Shown in pieces: positions 1 to 4,265 of a stretch of DNA of 7,779 nt. The first letter of the stretch is position 1; each line of letters opens with the position of its first letter. Made by a program: the position numbers and the translations under genes. The DNA comes from JAIBJP01 sp036506175 (lineage in GTDB: Bacteria; Actinomycetota; Thermoleophilia; Gaiellales; Gaiellaceae): positions 1-7,779 of the forward strand of contig DASXSE010000130.1 of NCBI GenBank assembly GCA_036506175.1, given 5' to 3'. The notes below the pieces were generated by a model. It was not told the origin of the DNA. It worked only from the letters and a program-made list of their open reading frames with translations, and did not search any database.

Positions 1-759
1 CGGCGCAACTACGTCGCGGACCAGCCCGGTGCGGAACGCGCGATCGACCTCCTGCTCCGAAAGCTGGAAGGCGAGACGCGCACCGAGGTTGGCGGCGGGC
101 TCGACCGGGTGGAACCGCCGGGGCCCGTCCCGGACCTGTCCGAGGCGCTCGTCGCGCTCGTCACCGAGGCCGGCTGCGTGCCGCAGGGGAACCCCGACCG
201 CCTGCAATCCGTGCGCGCGCAAGGCTGGTTCCGCTACGAGCTCGACGGGGAGGAAACGCTCTCCTCGGCGCGGTACGAATCGGTGCACGGCGGGTTCGAC
301 GTCACGCTCGCGAACGAGGATCCGAACCGGTTGGTGCCGTTGGACGCGGCTCGAGCGCTCGAGCACGAGGGGCGGATCGGGCGGGTCCACGAGGCCTTCT
401 ACACGACGACAGGGAATGGGACGCCCGTCGTAGTGGCGACGCGCTTCGGGCGGGAGATCGCAGCCGAGCTGAGCGCTGCTGGGGTCGGGGCCGTCCTGCT
501 GTCGGGCACCTGAGGGACGGGCACGCGCTGCGGGGCAGTGCTGGCGAAGGAGATCGAGCGGGCGGGGATTCCGGCGGTGTACGTAACATCGTTGCCGACA
601 GTGGCAACGATGATCGGCGCGAATCGGATCGTGCGGGGGCCCGCGATCACGCACCCCTTCGGGTTGGATGCCGTCGAGCGGCGGCGAATCGTCGAGCGGG
701 CGCTCGAATTGCTTGAGACCGACGTCGAGCTCAACACCGTCTGGGAGGTCGACCGGTGA
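1..759 (+). CDS. grdB: Glycine/sarcosine/betaine reductase selenoprotein B, 3' part (5' end outside window)
   Basis: Protein B of the amine reductase complex binds glycine, sarcosine or betaine and transfers the carboxymethyl group to the selenocysteine of protein A. Frame 1 is open from base 1 to the TGA at 757-759 when the TGA at 511-513 is read as selenocysteine, giving 252 residues. Family proteins have about 430-440, so roughly the first 180 lie upstream. Visible family motifs (fragment numbering) are VHGGFD 95-100, ANEDPNRLVPLD 104-115, YTTTGNGT 134-141, Sec171 followed by GTGTRCGA, EIERAGIP 184-191 and GANRIV 206-211. Similarity continues on both sides of the TGA, which argues against a real stop or a pseudogene. 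One oddity is that the Cys normally three residues after Sec (UGTCTRCG in clostridial GrdB) is Gly174 here, while Cys177 is kept. Substrate preference cannot be told from this fragment. It is probably co-transcribed with grdC, 112 bases downstream. Confidence 0.93.
511..513 (+). other. In-frame TGA read as selenocysteine in grdB
   Basis: This TGA lies between LLSGT and GTGTRCGA, exactly where GrdB proteins carry selenocysteine. The frame stays open for another 81 codons of recognisable GrdB sequence up to a second TGA at 757-759. A 7-bp hairpin with a GGG loop begins 11 bases after it. Ordinary gene callers would split the gene here. Confidence 0.9.
525..541 (+). promoter_or_regulatory. Candidate bacterial SECIS hairpin of grdB
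   Basis: Bases 525-531 (GCGCTGC) pair with 535-541 (GCAGTGC) through seven pairs, one of them G-U, around the loop GGG at 532-534. Eighteen bases separate the TGA from the loop. Bacterial SECIS elements recognised by SelB lie within the coding sequence just after the UGA, with a short G-containing apical loop about 16-37 bases away, so this hairpin fits well. Pairing was worked out by eye without energy calculation. Confidence 0.65.
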
Positions 760-814
760 CCCAATTTATTGGGGCCACCCCGAACCACCACCCAATTCGA
801 TCGTATCCCTCGAA
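760..814 (+). repeat. Inverted repeats in the grdB-grdC gap
   Basis: Immediately after the grdB stop, CCCAAT (760-765) and ATTGGG (768-773) form a perfect 6-bp inverted repeat with a 2-base spacer. GGGG (771-774) could instead pair with CCCC (778-781). ACCCAATT recurs at 759-766 and 790-797, and TTCGA (796-800) pairs with TCGAA (810-814). No U-run follows, so it does not look like an intrinsic terminator. It could be an operator or an mRNA processing or stability hairpin; the function is unknown. Confidence 0.35.
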
Positions 815-871
815 ATCGGACGCGTGGCACCCGCTCTGCGCCAAAAGACCCACGCTCCAGGGGCAAGAGTC

Positions 872-2182
872 ATGAGCGCCGCCGTCCACGGCTGCTCGCT
901 CGTCCTCGCCCACGCACCCGATCTCGTCCGCCACGGGTCGAAGCCCACGCGAGAAAACGCGGCCGAGCAGATCGCCCCGAAGCTCCGCACCTTCGATGAC
1001 GCGCTCGGCTATCCGCCGCACCAGGTCTTCCTCGGCAACCTCGCCCCAGACGCTCTGTGGGAGATCGAGCGCCCGTGGTGGCGTCATCCGGTCGACCGCA
1101 AAACAGAAGGACCATTCGGCGTCTTCGTCGACGAGGACGAGCTCTACCGCCGGATGGAGACGGCCGACCAGTTCCAGCTGCTCAAGCTCGACGGCCGCGA
1201 GGCTGCAGATGGCTCACTCCCTCTGTACCGAAACGGCGACCGCGCGGGAGTGATGCTCCGCGCCCACGACCTCGACGAGAGCCTTTCCGCGCCGGTCCTC
1301 CTCGAGAACCTCGCGTGCAAAGCCACCGGTGCGCTGGCGCTCCAAAACCTGCTCGCAAGCACGGGTTTGCCTCCCGAGGAGCTCCAATACGCGATCGGCT
1401 GTGGCGAGGAAGCAGTCGGCGACCGCTACCAGCGTGGCGGAGGCAATCTCGGCAAGGCTATCGCCGAGGAAGCCGGCTGTACGAACGCGTCCGGCTCCGA
1501 CGTCAAGGCGTTCTGTGCCGGGCCGATCCACGCGCTGGTCGTTGCCGGCTCGCTCGTCTCCGCCGGCGTCTACGACCACGTGGCCGTCGTCGCCGGCGGT
1601 TCGCTCGCCAAGCTGGGGATGAAGTTCGCAGGCGCGCTTCGCCACGACGTTCCAGTGCTCGAAGACGTACTCGCCGGCCTCGCCATCCTCGTCGGCCCGC
1701 CCGGCAACGGCGCGCCAGTGATCCGACTCGACGCCGTCGGCCGCCACAAGATCGGTTCCGGGTCAGCACAGCAAGCCGTCCTGGAGGATCTCGTGGTCGA
1801 ACCGCTCGAGCAACTCGGGCGCAGGATCACCGACGTCGACCGGATCGCGACCGAGCTCCACGATCCGGAAATCACCGAGCCCGCCGGCGCCGGCAACGTC
1901 CCGCAACGCAACTACAAGCTGATGGGCGCCCTAGCCGTCAAGCGCGGCGAAATCCCGCGCGAAGAGCTCGATGCGTACGAGCACGAGCACGGGCTGCCGG
2001 GCTTTTCCCCGACGCAGGGCCACGTCGCGTCCGCCGTCCCCTGGCTTCCACACGGCACAGAGGCCTTGCGCGCAGGCAAGATCGGTTCGACGATGCTCGT
2101 CGCGAAGGGATCGCTCTTCCTCGGCCGCATGACGGAGCTGGCCGACGGGATGTCGATCTTGCTGGAACCAGGAAAGGAGTGA
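872..2182 (+). CDS. grdC: Glycine/sarcosine/betaine reductase complex component C, beta subunit
   Basis: GrdC is part of protein C, which accepts the acetyl group from the selenoether/thioester intermediate on protein A and, with GrdD, releases acetyl phosphate in the cytoplasm. The 436-residue product has strong family motifs: LAHAPDLVRHGSKPTRE 12-28, YPPHQVFLGN 47-56, RGGGNLGKAIAE 188-199, GSDVKAFCAGPIHA 208-221, ITEPAGAGNVP 334-344, PGFSPTQGH 376-384 and GKGSLFLGRM-like AKGSLFLGRM 411-420. The fold is related to ketoacyl synthase III, and Cys215 in DVKAFCAG sits where that family has its nucleophile. The ATG at 872 was chosen because the family N-terminus begins there and AGGGG (859-863) precedes it by 8 bases; the open frame extends further upstream without similarity. 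Clostridial GrdC is about 510 residues. The shortening appears to lie around residues 90-115. No grdD follows. Confidence 0.93.
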   Translation: MSAAVHGCSLVLAHAPDLVRHGSKPTRENAAEQIAPKLRTFDDALGYPPHQVFLGNLAPDALWEIERPWWRHPVDRKTEGPFGVFVDEDELYRRMETADQFQLLKLDGREAADGSLPLYRNGDRAGVMLRAHDLDESLSAPVLLENLACKATGALALQNLLASTGLPPEELQYAIGCGEEAVGDRYQRGGGNLGKAIAEEAGCTNASGSDVKAFCAGPIHALVVAGSLVSAGVYDHVAVVAGGSLAKLGMKFAGALRHDVPVLEDVLAGLAILVGPPGNGAPVIRLDAVGRHKIGSGSAQQAVLEDLVVEPLEQLGRRITDVDRIATELHDPEITEPAGAGNVPQRNYKLMGALAVKRGEIPREELDAYEHEHGLPGFSPTQGHVASAVPWLPHGTEALRAGKIGSTMLVAKGSLFLGRMTELADGMSILLEPGKE

Positions 2183-2183
2183 G

Positions 2184-2510
2184 ATGCCGGTCGACGCGAC
2201 ACCGGAGACCTACGACGATCTGACACGCGAAGGCAACGTCTTCGTCGATTTCTGGGGCCCTCGTTGCCAACCTTGCATCGCGATGATGCCCACGATCGCG
2301 AAGCTTGAGGAGGAGTCCGGCGGTGCCGTCCGCGTCGTCAAGGTGAACTCGCCGGAGAACCGCCAGGTTTGCCGCGATCTCCGCGTCATCGGCCTGCCGA
2401 CGTACATACTCATGCGCAACGGCGAGGAGCTCGAACGGCTCTCGGGCAACGTGACCAAACAGCAGGTCGAGGACGCCTTCGCGACGTTGAGAGGAGGTGA
2501 CGGTGCATGA
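2184..2510 (+). CDS. trxA: Atypical thioredoxin of the glycine reductase locus
   Basis: This is a 108-residue single-domain thioredoxin. Its likely role, judged from its place between grdC and grdA, is to reduce the oxidised Cys/Sec pair of protein A after each turnover, as thioredoxin does in clostridial glycine reductase. The active site is WGPRCQPC with Cys28 and Cys31, so the motif is CQPC rather than the usual CGPC. The buried Asp22 in VDFW and the cis-proline Pro72 in GLPTY are present. The ATG lies one base after the grdC stop, with AAGGAG at 2174-2179 inside the end of grdC. Its stop overlaps the grdA start, so translation is probably coupled in both directions. Thioredoxins with unusual CxxC motifs are known from glycine reductase operons. 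No thioredoxin reductase gene is visible here. There is no signal peptide, so it should be cytoplasmic. Confidence 0.9.
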   Translation: MPVDATPETYDDLTREGNVFVDFWGPRCQPCIAMMPTIAKLEEESGGAVRVVKVNSPENRQVCRDLRVIGLPTYILMRNGEELERLSGNVTKQQVEDAFATLRGGDGA

Positions 2511-2971
2511 GGCTCGAGGGCAAGAAAGTGATCGCCCTGGGCGAGCGGGACGGCGTCCCGGGCCCGGCGATCGCCGAATGCGTCCGCTCGGCAGGCGCCG
2601 AGCCGGTCTTCGTCGAGACCGAGTGCTTCGTCTGAACGGCGGCCGGGGCCATGGACCCGGAGAACCAGGACCGGATCAAGAGCCTGGTCGACGAGCACGG
2701 GGCTGAGGATCTAGTCGTCGTCCTGGGAGCCGCCGACCTCGAAGCGCTCGAGGTCGCGGCCGAGACGGTGACCCTCGGAGATCCGGCCTACGTGGGTCCA
2801 TTGGCAGGAGTCCAGTTAGGGCTCCCCGTCGTTCACATCCTCGAGGACGACGTCAAACAGGACGTCGATCCCGCCGTCTGGGAGGAGCAGGTCGGCCTGC
2901 TCGAGATGACGCTGGACGTGCAGCAGATTCAGCGCGCCGCAGCAACGTTCCCTGGACGAGACAGCGGCTAG
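2507..2971 (+). CDS. grdA: Glycine/sarcosine/betaine reductase selenoprotein A
   Basis: Protein A is the small selenoprotein shared by glycine, sarcosine and betaine reductases. Its Sec takes the carboxymethyl group from protein B as a selenoether, which is then resolved to an acetyl thioester for protein C. Read through TGA 2633-2635 the product has 154 residues, close to the usual ~158. The diagnostic motif ECFVUTAAGAMD has Cys40 and Sec43. Other family motifs are GKKVIALGERDGVPGPAI near the start, LVVVLGAAD (about 66-74), VTLGDPAYVGPLAGVQLGLPV (about 85-105) and HILEDDV. The ATG at 2507 overlaps the thioredoxin stop (ATGA) and follows GAGGAGG at 2491-2497. Without Sec decoding only 42 residues would be made, and the downstream part would look like a separate 106-residue protein starting at 2651. 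The organism must supply the SelA/SelB/SelC/SelD machinery from elsewhere. Confidence 0.96.
2633..2635 (+). other. In-frame TGA read as selenocysteine in grdA
   Basis: The codon falls in ECFV-U-TAAGAMD, the invariant Cys-x-x-Sec site of GrdA, at residue 43. The same frame continues for 111 residues of unmistakable GrdA sequence. Together with the grdB TGA, this makes the window strong evidence for selenocysteine decoding in the host. Confidence 0.96.
2643..2674 (+). promoter_or_regulatory. Candidate bacterial SECIS hairpin of grdA
   Basis: Two overlapping folds are possible. In the first, CCGGG (2643-2647) pairs with CCCGG (2656-2660), leaving an 8-base loop that starts only 13 bases after the TGA. 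In the second, CCGG (2643-2646) pairs with CCGG (2671-2674), topped by CC-A-TGG (2649-2654, A bulged) with CCAGG (2665-2669), around a 10-base loop at 2655-2664. The second puts the loop 19 bases after TGA, within the usual bacterial SECIS spacing. Which one forms is uncertain; both were found by eye. Confidence 0.45.
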
Positions 2972-2986
2972 CTAACCCCGTAGACT
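2958..2986 (+). promoter_or_regulatory. Leaderless-type promoter for the 125-residue gene
   Basis: GAGACA (2958-2963) and TAGACT (2981-2986) are separated by 17 bases and match the sigma-70 family -35 and -10 boxes at 4 of 6 positions each. The ATG at 2994 begins only 7 bases after the -10 box and there is no Shine-Dalgarno sequence, the geometry of a leaderless transcript, which is common in actinobacteria. The -35 box overlaps the 3' end of grdA. Confidence 0.5.
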
Positions 2987-2993
2987 CGTCGGC

Positions 2994-3371
2994 ATGGCGC
3001 TGACCTGGGGAAGTATCAAGCAGCTCGTGCGCCTGCAAGGGGTCGCCGAACAGTTCGGGGCCATGGCCCGGGGCGGTGACGAAGGCGCGGAATGGCGGGA
3101 CGTCGAATGGGGCCTGGCGGGAGTGCTCGAAGAGCTCGTCAATGAGGTGCACGGCACGCTCGTGGCTGACGATCCAGCTCTCGCTCAAGAGTTCGAGCGC
3201 ATCGTCATGGAAACCTCCGGGGCGAGGGTCTCGCTGAACGCGCGGGCTGCGATCCTGATCGGCTGGCTCAGGGGCGCAGTCGAAGCCGAGACGCTTGAGC
3301 TGCGAATTCGAGTGGGCGACGAACGCACTCGAGGACCGAAGGTTGCCCCGCGAACCCGCGTCGAAACCTAG
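2994..3371 (+). CDS. Hypothetical protein, 125 residues
   Basis: I do not recognise this family. The product is probably soluble and cytoplasmic: there is no signal peptide and no membrane segment long enough to be convincing. It is mostly predicted helix with alternating acidic and hydrophobic residues (WRDVEWGLAGVLEELVNEVH at about 31-50, then SLNARAAILIGWLRGAV at about 81-97), and it ends in a basic, probably disordered tail (about 108-125). Start choice: ATG 2994 gives the whole frame, lies 7 bases after a TAGACT -10-like box, and has no ribosome binding site, suggesting leaderless translation. It follows grdA by 22 bases but seems to have its own promoter, so a role in amine reduction is not implied. 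Codon use is as GC-rich as its neighbours. The coding call rests on the long frame, the promoter geometry and the tight fit between genes. Confidence 0.65.
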   Translation: MALTWGSIKQLVRLQGVAEQFGAMARGGDEGAEWRDVEWGLAGVLEELVNEVHGTLVADDPALAQEFERIVMETSGARVSLNARAAILIGWLRGAVEAETLELRIRVGDERTRGPKVAPRTRVET

Positions 3372-3435
3372 CTGCCGGGTTTCCCCGAACGTGTAACGAT
3401 TCCGTCGCCCGCAGTTCTCCCGACAAGGAGGAACG

Positions 3436-3678
3436 ATGACTGAGACCCCCGCCGATGCCGCGACCGAAGCGCCTCCGCCGCTTCCGCCGGAGGTCATGGA
3501 GCCGTTGGAGTCGTCGCCAGCCCAGCGAGAGATGCCTCTCCATCTGCGGGTTCTGAGGGCAATCGTCGAGGGTGAGACCAATCCGGAGCGGTTCGATCGG
3601 GCACTCGAGATCGCCCAGGAGGTGTACGAGCTCGAGACTGCAAATATTGCGCTCGAGGACTACCGCTCGGCGTCCTAA
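3436..3678 (+). CDS. Small hypothetical protein, 80 residues
   Basis: Function unknown. The ATG is preceded by a strong Shine-Dalgarno sequence, AAGGAGG at 3425-3431, which supports translation and this start. The first ~30 residues are rich in Pro, Ala and Glu (PPPLPPEVMEPLES) and probably disordered. The rest, from about residue 34, looks like two amphipathic helices (MPLHLRVLRAIVEG and ERFDRALEIAQEVYELETAN). There is no Cys, no signal peptide and no membrane segment. It follows the 125-residue gene by 64 bases. Its TAA stop (3676-3678) overlaps the stop of the convergent glycosylase gene in the shared bases CTAA. It could be a small regulatory or adaptor protein, but nothing in the sequence proves that. 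Confidence 0.65.
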   Translation: MTETPADAATEAPPPLPPEVMEPLESSPAQREMPLHLRVLRAIVEGETNPERFDRALEIAQEVYELETANIALEDYRSAS

Positions 3679-4265
3679 CCGCTCCTCTGCGTCCGCCGCC
3701 GGGCGGTGGCGCTTGTCTGCACCTCGCGATAACGGAAGCAGCAGACGGTGTGGTCGTTGACGAGGCCGCAGGCCTGCATGAACGAGTAGCAGACGGTCGG
3801 GCCGACGAAGCGAAAGCCGCGGCGCTTCAGTTCCTTGCTCATCGCGTTCGACTCGGCCGTCTCGGCCGGAAGGTCGGCGAGCTTCTTGAAGCGGTTCTGC
3901 TTCGGCTGCCCATCGACGAAGCTCCAGAGGAGCTCGTCCAAGCTGTCCAGTGCGAGCGTCGCCTGGGCATTCGCAATCGCGGACTCGATCTTCAACCGGT
4001 TCCGTACGATGCCCGCGTCGCCTAGCAGCCGCTCAACGTCTCGCTGGCCGAACCGCGCGATCTTCTCGACGTTCCATCCGGCGAACGCGGCCCGGTACCC
4101 GTCCCGCTTGCGCAGGATCGTCGACCAGGAGAGGCCGGCCTGCGCACCCTCGAGCACGAGCATCTCGAAGAGGTGCCGCTCGTCGTGTGACGGCACGCCC
4201 CATTCCTCATCGTGGTAGGCGACGTAGAGCGGGTCACCCTCCGGAACCCAGGCGCACCGCGTCAA
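3675..4265 (-). CDS. tag: DNA-3-methyladenine glycosylase I
   Basis: This base-excision repair enzyme removes 3-methyladenine from alkylated DNA. The 196-residue product matches Escherichia coli Tag almost end to end: TRCAWV at the start, YVAYHDEEWGVP 14-25, LEGAQAGLSW 38-47, AGIVRNRLKI 84-93, LKRRGFRFVGPTVCYSFMQACG 146-167 and VNDHTVCC 169-176. The zinc ligands Cys4, His18, His172 and Cys176 are present with the family spacing, as is the catalytic Glu39. The TTG at 4265 was chosen because the family N-terminus starts just there and it overlaps the stop of the upstream dehydrogenase gene (TTGA, 4 bases). The open frame extends further upstream without similarity. It is the last gene of the four-gene operon. 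Its link to the oxidoreductase genes may be only transcriptional. The tail after residue 180 is basic and variable. Confidence 0.95.
   Translation of the reverse strand: MTRCAWVPEGDPLYVAYHDEEWGVPSHDERHLFEMLVLEGAQAGLSWSTILRKRDGYRAAFAGWNVEKIARFGQRDVERLLGDAGIVRNRLKIESAIANAQATLALDSLDELLWSFVDGQPKQNRFKKLADLPAETAESNAMSKELKRRGFRFVGPTVCYSFMQACGLVNDHTVCCFRYREVQTSATARRRTQRSG

Noticed and set aside
1..759. grdB as a pseudogene with a premature stop at 511
   Set aside because: The TGA is exactly at the family Sec site, similarity continues after it, a SECIS-like hairpin follows, and grdA has the same arrangement.
668..871. N-terminal extension of grdC back to 668
   Set aside because: It overlaps the end of grdB in another frame and has no resemblance to GrdC, whose family N-terminus begins at the ATG at 872 behind an AGGGG ribosome binding site.
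1057..2223. 388-residue + strand frame inside grdC
   Set aside because: It is an Arg-rich shadow in another frame of grdC, which is unmistakable from its motifs.
2853..3581. 242-residue - strand frame across the two small + strand genes
   Set aside because: It runs antisense into the conserved grdA end and across the 80-residue gene with its strong ribosome binding site. Its composition is shadow-like (Arg/Pro/Ser) with no domain I recognise.
3690..3712. GC-rich hairpin (CCGCC-GGG-CGG) as a terminator for the small + strand gene
   Set aside because: It lies inside the tag coding sequence, has a very short stem and no U-run. Such matches are expected by chance in GC-rich DNA.
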